The position numbers were made by a program, and so were the translations under genes. The notes below the pieces were generated by a model. The model searched no databases. It saw nothing but the letters and a program-made list of their open reading frames with translations, and was not told where the DNA came from. Source: JBOGOC01 sp050747525 (GTDB lineage Bacteria > Acidobacteriota > Polarisedimenticolia > JACPZX01 > DASXTC01). Taken from it: a stretch of 64,000 nt of DNA. Below are positions 1 through 8,317 of this stretch, piece by piece; the stretch's first letter is position 1; each line of letters starts with the position of its first letter. The stretch spans positions 1-64,000 of the forward strand of contig JBOGOC010000061.1 of assembly GCA_050747525.1 (NCBI GenBank), written 5' to 3'.

Positions 1-422
1 TGGTAGGAAGGCGATATGCGGTCCCTTTTCGCCTGGGGCAGCTTGGCGGCAGGATCCGGGGCTTCCCGGCCGGCGCGGGCGGCCGATCGGGGGCATGGCG
101 GGAGCCTCTCGGACCAGGGAGGGGCAGATCAGGGGCAGATTTCACCCCCTCCACCCCATGATTTCTGCCCCTCGATTCTTCACCTCCGTTGAGCGTAAGT
201 GCATGCATGTAAAACTACTTGCACCGATTCATCGCGCGTACTGACCGGGGGCACGATCCCCGAAATTCCATGATCGCATGCCCCGGTTTGGGGGTTTTCG
301 GGCGTCTGAGGGAGCGTTTTTGAGCCCTTTTTCGGGCCGAGGGAACAAAATCGTTCCCTGATCGGCCCTCCAGGGAACAAAACTGCTCCGTTTCGCCACC
401 CCCCATGCCCCATTTTCGGCCC
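1..422. other. Left-edge region without a convincing gene
   Basis: This stretch follows the terminase stop, where a portal gene would be expected in a typical prophage. One plus-strand frame is open from base 2 to about 240, and a few minus-strand frames are open for about 80 codons. None has a good ribosome site or a recognisable product, and they conflict with each other. Two structures are visible. A 10-bp inverted repeat (GAGGGGCAGA at 119-128, complement at 164-173) also has a direct copy of AGGGGCAGAT beside it. A GGGAAC/GTTCCC palindrome sits at 341-358, with a second AGGGAACAAAA copy at 372-382. These may be terminator or operator elements. The window edge prevents more. Confidence 0.4.
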
Positions 423-2078
423 TCAGAAGGGGCCGAACCGTCCCTCGAGCCATTCTTCTATGGGGGTCCACAGCCCGCCGCCAGGCGGGTCGTCGTTTCC
501 GAAGCTGATGCAGGGCAGCTCCGCGTAGGCCGCTCGCGTGGCAGCCAAGCAGTCGTAGGTGAAGGCCATGCTGAAGTGGTTGGTCCCCGTTCTGACGTAG
601 CGGTACTCCTGCGCTCCGGTTTCCTCATCCTCGATGAGCTGCTTCGCATCGGCGGCCAGGTGCTTGGCGAATTCCCGGACGATCGGCATCTCGCGGGGGA
701 GGAGCCTCTCGCCATCGCGGATGACGCGGCGTGAGTAGTCCAGGATCTCCGTGCGGTTCTCTTGAACCATTCGTTTATCGTATTCCCACTTCGGAGCGCC
801 CTTCTGGTGTGCGTTGAAGTAGTTCATCCAGACCTTGCCTGGATGGCGCAGGGCGAAGTTGCGCGTGATGTGGATCTCGGGCAGGGCGTCGATCACACAC
901 ACCGAGATGTTGAAGCGCTTCATCAGGTCGTCCAGCTGGGCGTAGTCGTTCATCACTCCGAGAAAGACGATCTGCCGCCCCTTGCCGCGGTCGTTCCTCT
1001 TGCGGGAGATGACCACGTGCTGCTCCCGGCCCGTGTCCACACCCATCGTGCAGCGCTCGTTGGATGACTCCAGCAGTCCTTCGTTTCCGCAGAACCGAAG
1101 CACCGTGGCCACGTCGAGCCGGTTGGCGGCGTCCACCCAGGCGATGCCGATCTTCAGGTTGAAGAAGCGCTCCGGGAAGCGGGTCTTCCTGTACTCGCGC
1201 AGAATCTCGCCCGGGTCCACTCGGGAGGAGAATAGCTGCGAGATGAGGTAGCCATGGGTTGCCCGGTCCGGGTATTGGGGCACCCACTCGCCAACCTCGA
1301 TATCGAGCTGCCCCGAGCACTTCGGGCAGCCTCGATACCAGGTCCCGTCGCCTCGGGGCCGGATGACCTCGACCTCCTCGCCAAGCTTCACCGGGAACTC
1401 CACTACGAGGCAGACCCAGTAACCGCACCCGGGGCATTTGTTCATCCAGTGGCGCTGGTCTGATTCTTGCCAGGCCTCGTCAATCCCGTAGTCGGGCAGC
1501 GATGGGTTCGACAACTCGATGATCCGCTTGTAGTCGGAGTGCGCCAGGCGTTCGCGCGCCATCGCCTTGGCCTCGGGGGTCGCCTCGTCGAGCTCATCGA
1601 ACACCAGCATGTCGGCCGGCACCGACTTCATCCCGACGGTGGACTGCATCCCACGAAGGTGCAGGTAGGCTTCGCCGATCTTCTTGAGCCCGGCGGTGTC
1701 GGTGTCCGAGACCATCTTGGCGAGGAAGGGGTTGCCGCCGATGAGCGGCGAGACTCTCGCCTTGGAGAAGTCGATGACGTCGGTGCGGGTCGGGAAGAAG
1801 TACATCACGTTCAGTCCCGACAGGCACGCGTGCAGGGCCCGCAGGATGGCGTACACGGAGCCGCCGACCTGTGAGGCCTTCACGAGCACCACGTGCGGGC
1901 TGGTGTCGTTGTAGATACCTCGAAGGTACCCGTGCCCCTTGAAGGTGAACGGCCGGCCTTCCAGGCGGATCCTGCGCTCCGCCCAGGTGCCCAGCGGCTC
2001 GCCTGACGCACGCGTCTCCGGGCGGGTGAGTTCCGCCATGCGGGTGTGCAGGTATCCGAGGCGCTGGGCGGCTCTCAC
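423..2078 (-). CDS. Phage terminase large subunit, GpA family
   Basis: This is the packaging motor ATPase/nuclease that cuts concatemeric phage DNA and pumps it into the prohead. The 551-residue protein has a deviant Walker A, KASQVGGS (67-74), of the lambda gpA kind in which the lysine leads the loop instead of preceding the final T/S. A Walker B, VFDELDE, follows at about 159-165. Two CxxC pairs (CPGC and CPKC, roughly residues 214-254) make a zinc-ribbon-like insert, and a DTG motif in the C-terminal half suits the RNase H-like nuclease. The start is a GTG overlapping the TGA of the upstream gene (GTGA), implying translational coupling. Family assignment rests on motif order and length. 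Portal and capsid genes would be expected further left. Confidence 0.85.
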   Translation of the reverse strand: MRAAQRLGYLHTRMAELTRPETRASGEPLGTWAERRIRLEGRPFTFKGHGYLRGIYNDTSPHVVLVKASQVGGSVYAILRALHACLSGLNVMYFFPTRTDVIDFSKARVSPLIGGNPFLAKMVSDTDTAGLKKIGEAYLHLRGMQSTVGMKSVPADMLVFDELDEATPEAKAMARERLAHSDYKRIIELSNPSLPDYGIDEAWQESDQRHWMNKCPGCGYWVCLVVEFPVKLGEEVEVIRPRGDGTWYRGCPKCSGQLDIEVGEWVPQYPDRATHGYLISQLFSSRVDPGEILREYRKTRFPERFFNLKIGIAWVDAANRLDVATVLRFCGNEGLLESSNERCTMGVDTGREQHVVISRKRNDRGKGRQIVFLGVMNDYAQLDDLMKRFNISVCVIDALPEIHITRNFALRHPGKVWMNYFNAHQKGAPKWEYDKRMVQENRTEILDYSRRVIRDGERLLPREMPIVREFAKHLAADAKQLIEDEETGAQEYRYVRTGTNHFSMAFTYDCLAATRAAYAELPCISFGNDDPPGGGLWTPIEEWLEGRFGPF

Positions 2079-2644
2079 GCGAGGCGAACGCCTCCATCGG
2101 CATCCTCACCCACAGGACGCGGGAACTTCGCCATCACAGCCTGGGCGATCTTCTCTCTCACCCCCTCGTCGCCGACGTGATCCTTCACGGCGTCCAGGAA
2201 GGCGTCCACCAACGCCCGGAAGTCGGCCTCGGCTTCGGCGCGGATCTGATCTTCGGACTTGCCGTCCAACGCCATGCCGCGGGCGAGCCGCTGGCCCCTT
2301 TGGGCTTCCTTGATGACGCCGATGAGTTCGGTGAGCTCGCGGCTGGTGAACTTCCCGTGCTTGGCCTTCAGCGTCCGAGAGATCTCCGCGAGCACCACCT
2401 CGTAGTACTGGTAGTGGCGCATGTTCAGGGTCATGGGCTCGGTGGCGAGTTGTTCTGCCATCTTCTCGGCGGCGTGGCGATCCATCTTCAGCCGCAGGCC
2501 GTCCCAGTCCTCGTCCTTGCGGTACTTGGCGACGGTGTGGGGCTTCAGTCCGAGACGGCGGCCGATCTCGGCGTTGCTGTCGCATCCGCCCGTTAGGAAC
2601 AGCCGCCGGGCTTCCTTACGCTTCTTCTTCTGAGCGATGTCCAT
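2075..2644 (-). CDS. Small-terminase-like HTH protein
   Basis: A 189-residue protein with a lysine-rich N-terminus followed by a helix-turn-helix (SNAEIGRRLGLKPHTVAKY, about residues 23-41). A long, charged, probably helical region takes up the rest. Phage small terminase subunits and DUF1804-type proteins have this layout: DNA-binding N-terminus, oligomerising helices. Position supports the call, because the large terminase follows with a 4-base overlap. I chose the ATG at 2644 because GGAG lies about 11 bases before it and the HTH then sits close to the N-terminus; an in-frame extension to 2704 exists. The gene overlaps the end of the ParB-like gene by 29 bases. The exact family is inferred. 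Confidence 0.65.
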   Translation of the reverse strand: MDIAQKKKRKEARRLFLTGGCDSNAEIGRRLGLKPHTVAKYRKDEDWDGLRLKMDRHAAEKMAEQLATEPMTLNMRHYQYYEVVLAEISRTLKAKHGKFTSRELTELIGVIKEAQRGQRLARGMALDGKSEDQIRAEAEADFRALVDAFLDAVKDHVGDEGVREKIAQAVMAKFPRPVGEDADGGVRLA

Positions 2645-3305
2645 CAAGACGCGTCTCCATGAAGTGTCGGGCCAGGTTGGCAAGGCCCCGAGCCTTACGG
2701 TCACGACCCGGCGTGCCGTCGCTGGCGAGCTCGACGGCCTCTTCGATCGTCTTCTCCTGGTCAGGAGTCACGACGAACGTCATGACGCGGGGCAGGACCT
2801 TCTCGGCCCGCTCCGCTTCGTTGTCCAGGAACTGAGCGATCTCCTCGGCGGGGAACTCCAGCAGCGCGTGTAGCTCCTCGAGCTGCTTGTCGTTTTCCGG
2901 CAGCAGCCCGGCCAGGTCGTCCACGGACATCTCGCCCAGCAGCTCGTGGATGAGCTCGGCCCGGCGCAGCGGCTGGTCCTGACCCTGCAGCCGGTTCAGT
3001 GTGGCCAGCAGCAGCTTCGCCTCGCGGTCGTCCACGTCCCACACGTCGACCCGGGCCTCGCGGTGGCCCAGGTCCCGAAGGATGGCCACCCGGTGGTGGC
3101 CGTCGAGGACCTGGTACTTGCCGGCCTCATCGGGATGCGGGCGGACGACCAAAAACGGATATCGGCCCGTCCGCTGGATGTTCACCCGCAGCTTCTCCTG
3201 CAGCTCGGGACTCATGACGTTCGAGTTCAACGGATGCGCCACCAGGTCGTCGAGCGGCACCATCTTCGGGCCGACCCTGGCGTCCTTGAGGTTGCGATCG
3301 GTCAT
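2616..3305 (-). CDS. ParB/Srx-fold domain protein of phage
   Basis: The N-terminal 100 residues are a ParB-like domain: VPLDDLVAHPLNSN opens it, and the GHHR box (residues 68-73, VLDGHHRVAI) is the CTP/phosphate-binding signature of the fold. The rest is charged and helical. Phages often carry such stand-alone ParB-like genes between a DNA methyltransferase and the terminase, as here. Their role is not settled; DNA binding, nicking or packaging regulation have all been suggested. It overlaps the upstream methyltransferase stop (ATGA). It is distinct from the chromosomal parB at 42734, lacking that protein's long HTH region, so a segregation role is unlikely. Confidence 0.75.
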   Translation of the reverse strand: MTDRNLKDARVGPKMVPLDDLVAHPLNSNVMSPELQEKLRVNIQRTGRYPFLVVRPHPDEAGKYQVLDGHHRVAILRDLGHREARVDVWDVDDREAKLLLATLNRLQGQDQPLRRAELIHELLGEMSVDDLAGLLPENDKQLEELHALLEFPAEEIAQFLDNEAERAEKVLPRVMTFVVTPDQEKTIEEAVELASDGTPGRDRKARGLANLARHFMETRLDGHRSEEEA

Positions 3306-4414
3306 GCGGCTTCTCCTTTCACGAGAGCAGAGTTGGGATCGACCCCCACCACCAGGAACTCCAAGTTCGTCGCCTTCTTCTCCTCGGTCGCCACCGCCGG
3401 CAGGTGCTGGTAGCGGAGCTGGATCGACTTCACCCGCCGGCCGAAGCGCAGCATCTTGGCTTCGAGGTCCTCCACCCCGACGACTGCGTTACCCAGGGAG
3501 AGCACCCACACCGGGATGTGCTGCGCCCGTTCGAAGAGGCCGTCGATCATGTTGGCCCCGTCCCTCGCGGTGAAGGGTGATGTCGGCTTGGAGGCTCCCT
3601 CGAAGATCTCGTCAATGACCTTGTACTCCCGCTCGTAGGACATGACGCCGGGGTACGGTGGATCGAAGTAGGCGACGTCCGCCTGGATGGTGGGCAACGC
3701 TTCGAGGATCGACTGCTTCAGGATCGTCCCGCGTCCCTCGAACACGCCCGCGTTGAGCTGCTGTGCCAGGTCCCATAGCTTCGGGACGGTCGCCAGACGC
3801 AGGCCATCGACGTAGTGATAAACGGCGCTCTCGGTGATCGATTCGAACTCGCCCGTCGAGACGCGGTGGATCGTTCCCTTCCGCACCTGGGCGTAGGCAT
3901 GACATAGCAGCGCCATCCTCATCGCCAGCAGCCTGATGAGCGCGGCCTTGAACGGGTCCGGAGTCTCACTGGCCACCCGTAGCGCCGAGTCGAGGAACCG
4001 CGCTTGCTCCTTCGTGAAGACGGCCGGGGCCATCGTCGTCTCGATGCGCCCGGGCGAGCCGTCGTGGGGCCGCAGCATCCGCAACACATCCTCGCGAGTG
4101 AGCTTCACGCGGCAGTTCTCGATGAACGCTCGGCCGATGATGATGGAGCGTTCCGCGATGTCGCATGCGATGACGCGGAAGGCCTGCGCCTTCGCGAACA
4201 GGCTCACGCTGCCGCCGCCGTGGAAGGCATCCAGGAACGTCAGGCCGCGCCACAGGCGCCGCGGGATGATCCGGTCGATCTCGCGGAAGATGATCGGGCA
4301 CAGGCGCCGCTTGCCGCCCAGGTAGGGCGGCAACGCGGACCACATCGTCAACCTCTTACGCGCCCGCAGCATGTAGCCCTCCACTGTGGCCGTGCACCCA
4401 CAATCGCTGTTCAT
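3302..4414 (-). CDS. D12-class N6-adenine DNA methyltransferase
   Basis: Transfers a methyl group from S-adenosylmethionine to adenine N6 in a specific DNA site. The 370-residue protein has the class order: motif X (PPYLGGKRRL, near residue 30), the AdoMet-binding motif I (FLDAFHGGGS, near 60-69) and the catalytic motif IV (YFDPPY, near 250). No partner endonuclease gene is adjacent, so it looks like an orphan phage methyltransferase. These usually protect phage DNA from host restriction or mark it for replication or packaging. Its first gene position in the leftward set methyltransferase-ParB-terminase suggests one transcript starting in the 80-base gap to the divergent small-gene block. The target sequence cannot be read from the protein. 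Confidence 0.88.
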   Translation of the reverse strand: MNSDCGCTATVEGYMLRARKRLTMWSALPPYLGGKRRLCPIIFREIDRIIPRRLWRGLTFLDAFHGGGSVSLFAKAQAFRVIACDIAERSIIIGRAFIENCRVKLTREDVLRMLRPHDGSPGRIETTMAPAVFTKEQARFLDSALRVASETPDPFKAALIRLLAMRMALLCHAYAQVRKGTIHRVSTGEFESITESAVYHYVDGLRLATVPKLWDLAQQLNAGVFEGRGTILKQSILEALPTIQADVAYFDPPYPGVMSYEREYKVIDEIFEGASKPTSPFTARDGANMIDGLFERAQHIPVWVLSLGNAVVGVEDLEAKMLRFGRRVKSIQLRYQHLPAVATEEKKATNLEFLVVGVDPNSALVKGEAA

Positions 4415-4496
4415 TCGCCTGCCTCACTTTTCCTTCCGATTGCGCTTGATATCGGGATCGCTTCAGCGGAACTGTTGCATCGAACGGAGGACCACG

Positions 4497-4682
4497 ATGA
4501 CGAGCACGCAGACGCACAGGGCAATCGGAACGAAGGAATACCAGGTGACGATCAAGGATGCGGTCAACACGCGGACGTACACCTTCCTCTCGCAGGACGA
4601 GACGGACCTGTGGAAGCAGATCGAGGAGGGTGTTGTCTGGCAGGGCGAACTCGACTCGATTCACATCGAGAGGGCGAAGTAA
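4497..4682 (+). CDS. Small hypothetical phage protein (61 aa)
   Basis: First of five closely spaced rightward small genes. The protein begins MTSTQTHRAIGTKEYQVTIK and is mostly beta-prone and charged, with no signal peptide or cysteines. I chose the ATG at 4497 because GGAGG lies 6 bases before it; the frame remains open further upstream without a better start. It is separated from the next gene by only 3 bases. No family recognised. Its place opposite the methyltransferase suggests an early, possibly host-interaction gene, but this is only inferred from position. Confidence 0.6.
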   Translation: MTSTQTHRAIGTKEYQVTIKDAVNTRTYTFLSQDETDLWKQIEEGVVWQGELDSIHIERAK

Positions 4683-4685
4683 GCG

Positions 4686-4859
4686 ATGGCCAACGTCACC
4701 CTGCACACGGCACACGAGCTGATGCGCGTCATCGATGACGCCATCCGGGTCGCCCTGGCCGCCCGAGGGCTGACGGCGTTCAGGTTCGACGCGGACGTCA
4801 ACACCGAACAGGGATGGGTCCGCGTGAAGGTGAAAATCCGAGAGAAGGATGCGAGGTGA
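4686..4859 (+). CDS. Small hypothetical phage protein (57 aa)
   Basis: The second gene of the small-gene block encodes 57 residues starting MANVTLHTAHELMRVIDDAI and ending in a lysine/arginine-rich KVKIREKDAR. The layout is one predicted helix followed by two strands. The ATG lies 3 bases after the previous stop, and its own stop is 3 bases before the next ATG, so it is very probably translated by coupling. I do not recognise the family. Confidence 0.6.
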   Translation: MANVTLHTAHELMRVIDDAIRVALAARGLTAFRFDADVNTEQGWVRVKVKIREKDAR

Positions 4860-4862
4860 ACG

Positions 4863-5057
4863 ATGAAGGTCTGCACACGATGCGGGCAGGAGAGTGACGG
4901 GCGCGACGGCGAGAACCTGTGCCGGGACTGCGAGCGCATGACGGACGTTCGGCAACGGCGGGCCACTCGCAGGGTCCGCCTTCAGCGCGAGTCGGTCCTG
5001 CGGGACTTGGGACTGACCAAGGTCGGGGGACAGCTCGGCGGCACCTACTGGGAGTAG
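4863..5057 (+). CDS. Small zinc-finger-like phage protein (64 aa)
   Basis: The N-terminus carries two CxxC pairs (MKVCTRCGQ and NLCRDCE, cysteines at residues 4, 7, 20 and 23), a compact treble-clef or zinc-ribbon arrangement. An arginine-rich helix (RQRRATRRVRLQRES) follows. That combination suggests nucleic-acid or protein binding through a zinc knuckle, a common design for small phage regulators. It is the third gene of the block, 3 bases after its upstream neighbour, with GAGG about 6 bases before the ATG. The exact role is unknown. Confidence 0.65.
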   Translation: MKVCTRCGQESDGRDGENLCRDCERMTDVRQRRATRRVRLQRESVLRDLGLTKVGGQLGGTYWE

Positions 5058-5069
5058 GAGGGCGGCAGA

Positions 5070-5336
5070 ATGGCACACAAGAGGTACCGAGCGATGCTCG
5101 ACGTTCAGGTGCGCACCGGGGGCGACGGGGTCGCGTTCGTGATCACCCCGACCGCCTCGGACATGGGTGCGCGTCTGACTCCCGTGACCACGGAAGCGAT
5201 GCGGAAGACCATCGCCGCCTCGCTGGTGATGGCCAGCGCCCTGATGGACATCCTCGAGGACAAGGGGAATCCGAAGGCTCTGGCGGCCATGGCACTGGAG
5301 GCGGCCGGGGCACGACTGACCAAGAAGCGAGGCTGA
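5070..5336 (+). CDS. Small hypothetical phage protein (88 aa)
   Basis: Encodes 88 residues: an N-terminal beta-prone part (YRAMLDVQVRTGGDGVAF), then a long amphipathic helix rich in alanine and methionine (AMRKTIAASLVMASALMDIL). The ATG has GGAGGG about 9 bases upstream, within the 12-base gap after the zinc-finger gene. The stop is 3 bases from the next start. No transmembrane segment is clear and I recognise no family. Confidence 0.6.
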   Translation: MAHKRYRAMLDVQVRTGGDGVAFVITPTASDMGARLTPVTTEAMRKTIAASLVMASALMDILEDKGNPKALAAMALEAAGARLTKKRG

Positions 5337-5339
5337 CGG

Positions 5340-5843
5340 ATGAGCCGATGCGAGATCCCCCGGTGCCGCGAAGAGGCGGACGTCATCTACCTCGGGCGCG
5401 GGGTGTGTGAGAGGCACTGGAACAAGTACACGGCGGACGACGCGCCGGTGGACGCGCTCAGGGTGGTCCTGGGCCTGCCGCCTGCGCCGGTAGCCGCCGC
5501 GATGGAGGACGTGATGGACGACGGAACGAAGACGAGCAAGGCCGAGGGCGCGGTGGCCCCGGTGAAGTCGAAGGGGAAGTCCAAGAAGGCTGCACCGCCC
5601 AAGACGGTCGCGAAGCGGGAGAAGCCGGCCATCGAGCGGACGCCCAGGGTCCGCGAGCAGTTCGACGGGGAGGTCGTCGTGTTCGCGTTCAGGCTCGGCT
5701 CCAACGACCGGGACCGCATCCACGCCGCCGCCGGGCCCGCGGGCGCGACCAAGTTCGTCCGGGCGGCCGCCCTGGCAGCGGCCGGAGGCGACCGGGACGC
5801 GTTCGACACCCTGGTCACCCAGGCCAGGGCCAACCTGAAGTAG
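5340..5843 (+). CDS. Hypothetical phage protein with Cys/His N-terminus and basic linker (167 aa)
   Basis: The last gene of the small-gene block. Residues 1-30 carry a Cys/His cluster (C4, C9, C24, H27: CEIPRCREE then CERHW) that could bind zinc. Residues 60-100 are a lysine/alanine/proline-rich, probably disordered linker (KSKGKSKKAAPPKT). The last 60 residues look folded and alanine-rich. A DNA-binding or scaffold role is possible but not shown. A strong rho-independent-type hairpin lies 18 bases after the stop and ends the transcript. Confidence 0.6.
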   Translation: MSRCEIPRCREEADVIYLGRGVCERHWNKYTADDAPVDALRVVLGLPPAPVAAAMEDVMDDGTKTSKAEGAVAPVKSKGKSKKAAPPKTVAKREKPAIERTPRVREQFDGEVVVFAFRLGSNDRDRIHAAAGPAGATKFVRAAALAAAGGDRDAFDTLVTQARANLK

Positions 5844-5860
5844 CTTCACCCTGCACCACC

Positions 5861-5883
5861 CGCCCGGGGCGACCCGGGCGTTT
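5861..5883 (+). terminator. Terminator of the small-gene block
   Basis: A perfect 8-bp stem CGCCCGGG / CCCGGGCG closes a GCGA loop (a GNRA tetraloop) and is followed by TTTCT. It sits 18 bases after the last small gene and before the convergent primase gene. Confidence 0.75.
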
Positions 5884-5902
5884 CTGCGCTGAGATCGCCA
5901 TG

Positions 5903-6011
5903 CTGGTGACGGGTGGTGACGGGTTAGGGGCTCTCTCCCCAGACTTTTACCACCTGCGCCTCGCGTGGAGAACTCTTGGAGAGGACCCGTCAACCCGTCA
6001 CCCGTCACCAG
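5903..6011. repeat. Iteron-like cluster of GTGACGGGT
   Basis: The 9-mer GTGACGGGT occurs at 5906-5914 and 5916-5924 on the plus strand. It occurs in inverse orientation at 5993-6001 and 6000-6008, with a one-mismatch copy at 5985-5993. The outer edges also mirror each other (CTGGTGACGGGT and its complement). The cluster lies between the small-gene terminator and the end of the prim-pol/D5 gene. Repeats of this size and density beside a replication gene suggest a phage or plasmid-type origin; a regulator-binding site is the alternative. Confidence 0.6.
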
Positions 6012-6049
6012 ACGGGGTTTTTCGGGGCATCGACTCGTCACGAGGCGCC

Positions 6050-8317
6050 TCACCGGGACTCCTGGGCAGCTCGCTTTTCAGCCCGTGTTTCCGCAAGGTC
6101 GAGCAGCTCCCGGCCCTCCGGGGTTAGCGCTAGGCCGAGGTAGTGCCAACCTGCCTTGTCGTGCCGTTTCCGGTATCGACTCGTCATCTCCTCCCCAAAG
6201 CGCCTCGACCCCAGCCGCTCGTACTTGCCGAGCCCCTGTTGATCGGCCCACTGCCCGTAGGCGAGATAGGCGGGCCCCGCTCGGACGGTTTCTGCTTCAT
6301 CAGGCTCAGTGCACTGGGCAAGGAAATCCGCAAGGACATCGCTTTCCGTCCTGTATGTTTCGGTCGCCTCGGTAATCGTCTTGGGGGGATCCAACCCACG
6401 TTCCAGCCAGAATCGAGCGCCGATGAGAATCCATCGAAGAATGCCTGGCGCTTCCTTCGCGAGCGTTGCTTCAAGGTCAGGATCTGCGTTCGGATCGAAG
6501 TGCTGACAAAATGGAATGAGGCGCACACGCCGCCAAAAGGCGCGCGTAGTGTCAGCGACGCGAGGTTTATGATTCACCGCGAGCCAGAGTTTTAAGACGG
6601 GCCTAAAGGTGAACCAGTGGCCATACTTGTAGCAGGCGCTCATGGGGTCGTCACCGGTGAGTGCCTTTACCCTGGCCTCGTTGAGGCGCGAGGCAACGCT
6701 GGTCTCGGAGGCCGTAACAAGACGCCTCCCCTCAAGCCGGGCAACATCTTCCGGGATGCTCGTTCGCGCGTTCATCTCGAGGGTACTGAAGGGTGCGTTA
6801 CACCCGTACGGACCGAGGGTATTGAGCATGGTCCGAAGCAAGGTGCTCTTGCCGTTGCTCCCATCGCCGTGGCACAGGAAAAGACACTGCTCGCGAGTTG
6901 AGCCCGTCGCCGAGTAGCCAGCCGCCCGATGAACGAACGCCACCAGACTCTGGTCGTGACCTAAGACTTCGTCTACGAGTCGGTTCCAGCGCGGCGCCTC
7001 TGCATCGGGCTGGTAGACAATGTCTATCGATTTCGTGATGCGGTCCACTCGCCGGCCGGGTCGTAGCTGTCCACTTCTAAGATCAACGACTCCATTGCGG
7101 ACGCCAAGTAGCCATGGATCCTTGTCCCACTCGTTGCCGGCATCGGAAAGGGGCGGCTCGTTCTGAGCCAACCGCAACATGCTTGAGAGGCGCTCTCGGT
7201 TCATTGATTTGAGCGCCCACTTGGCCTCCGCTTCGCGCTCGTCGGCGTCTTGTAGCTTTCCGGCGATGTCGAACAGCTCACGGGCTGTTAGCTTCGCGAG
7301 ACGCCAGGCCTTGCCGTCGTCATCTTCTCGCCACGAGTGTCCCGCCCACACCCGCCACAGTCCGCGGCGGTGGTCATAACGCAGCTCAGCGCCGTGCATT
7401 CGAGCAAAGAGCTCGGCGTTGCCAGCATCTGCACGGAGATATCGAGCGTGACCGGACTTTCTGGTGTGATGGGCCGAGTCCTGCTGTGGCGATAGGTGAC
7501 CGTGTGCCCTCTCCCTGGGCTCGCGCCTGCCGGCTTCCAATCCTGATCGAATCGTCGAACGTGCCTCGGATTCAGACCGGCGAGGCACGGCGGCTGCCAG
7601 CAGAGCCTCCACGACGGCGTTCTCCTCGATCTGGCCACCGCCGACGAGCTGACCGAGGTTGAAGGCGGCAGTGTTGAGGACATCGTTTCCGCAGTGCGCT
7701 GGCGCGTTTAGTACTGCTGTGATCTCTGCTTCAAGGGCGGCCTGTGCATAGGCGGCCGTCTCCTTAAGCGTGGAGACGGCACGAGGGCGGGCGGTGAGCT
7801 TCGCGATAAGGTGGGCAGGCAGCTCAGCTGGATTCAGGTTGTTGAGCCAGCGGTATGGGCGGCCGGTCTCCGGGTGGATGGAGCCGGGCAGGACGACCTG
7901 CCCACCCTCGCCTTTCGTGTCGATGCCGGGCCTGAGCTTCCCTGAGGAGTTGCCCAAGCGCACACCATCGGGGTATCGGAAGTAGAAATGGCGTCCGAGG
8001 CGGCCGTCTTCCGCCGGAGCGCCTCCGGTTTCAGACATCAGGGTATCGGGGAGGTCGAGCGACGAGACGTCGCCGCCGTTTCGCGGGTCCTCGTCGATGA
8101 CGAAGATGCCGGAGACTGCCCCCGTGCGGACCCCGACGTTGCCGGCGCGGGCCCACTGCCGCATGAGATCCGGCGTAGGCCGACCGAGAGTGGTCCAGTT
8201 ATCGAGGAAGGCCTTCTTGCCGTGAAGCGGAGTTAATGCCCATCCGTGCGAGATGGCGAACTCGACTGCGGACAGTCTCTCTGAAAGGAATCGGCTGGCC
8301 TCCGGATTCTCAGGCAT
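6050..8317 (-). CDS. Prim-pol / D5-type SF3 helicase replication protein
   Basis: A two-part replication initiator. The N-terminal part (roughly residues 15-200) resembles the bifunctional primase-polymerase domain of mobile elements (WALTPLHGKKAFLDNW at its start, FVIDEDPRNGG with the acidic pair). The middle is D5_N-like. The SF3 helicase part carries Walker A GDGSNGKST with its lysine at about residue 490, followed by a DVARLEGRR stretch typical of the D5 group. A 755-residue length fits. I chose the ATG at 8317 because GGAG lies 9 bases before it; a GTG at 8362 in frame is possible. The start overlaps the upstream gene by 8 bases. Together with the iterons at its 3' side it suggests a self-replicating element. 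Confidence 0.85.
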   Translation of the reverse strand: MPENPEASRFLSERLSAVEFAISHGWALTPLHGKKAFLDNWTTLGRPTPDLMRQWARAGNVGVRTGAVSGIFVIDEDPRNGGDVSSLDLPDTLMSETGGAPAEDGRLGRHFYFRYPDGVRLGNSSGKLRPGIDTKGEGGQVVLPGSIHPETGRPYRWLNNLNPAELPAHLIAKLTARPRAVSTLKETAAYAQAALEAEITAVLNAPAHCGNDVLNTAAFNLGQLVGGGQIEENAVVEALLAAAVPRRSESEARSTIRSGLEAGRREPRERAHGHLSPQQDSAHHTRKSGHARYLRADAGNAELFARMHGAELRYDHRRGLWRVWAGHSWREDDDGKAWRLAKLTARELFDIAGKLQDADEREAEAKWALKSMNRERLSSMLRLAQNEPPLSDAGNEWDKDPWLLGVRNGVVDLRSGQLRPGRRVDRITKSIDIVYQPDAEAPRWNRLVDEVLGHDQSLVAFVHRAAGYSATGSTREQCLFLCHGDGSNGKSTLLRTMLNTLGPYGCNAPFSTLEMNARTSIPEDVARLEGRRLVTASETSVASRLNEARVKALTGDDPMSACYKYGHWFTFRPVLKLWLAVNHKPRVADTTRAFWRRVRLIPFCQHFDPNADPDLEATLAKEAPGILRWILIGARFWLERGLDPPKTITEATETYRTESDVLADFLAQCTEPDEAETVRAGPAYLAYGQWADQQGLGKYERLGSRRFGEEMTSRYRKRHDKAGWHYLGLALTPEGRELLDLAETRAEKRAAQESR

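Noticed and set aside
180..471. Overlapping leftward frames after the terminase
   Set aside because: They conflict with each other, have no ribosome site and no recognisable product.
5943..6049. Extra coding frame through the iteron region
   Set aside because: Low quality translation across repeats, no ribosome site.
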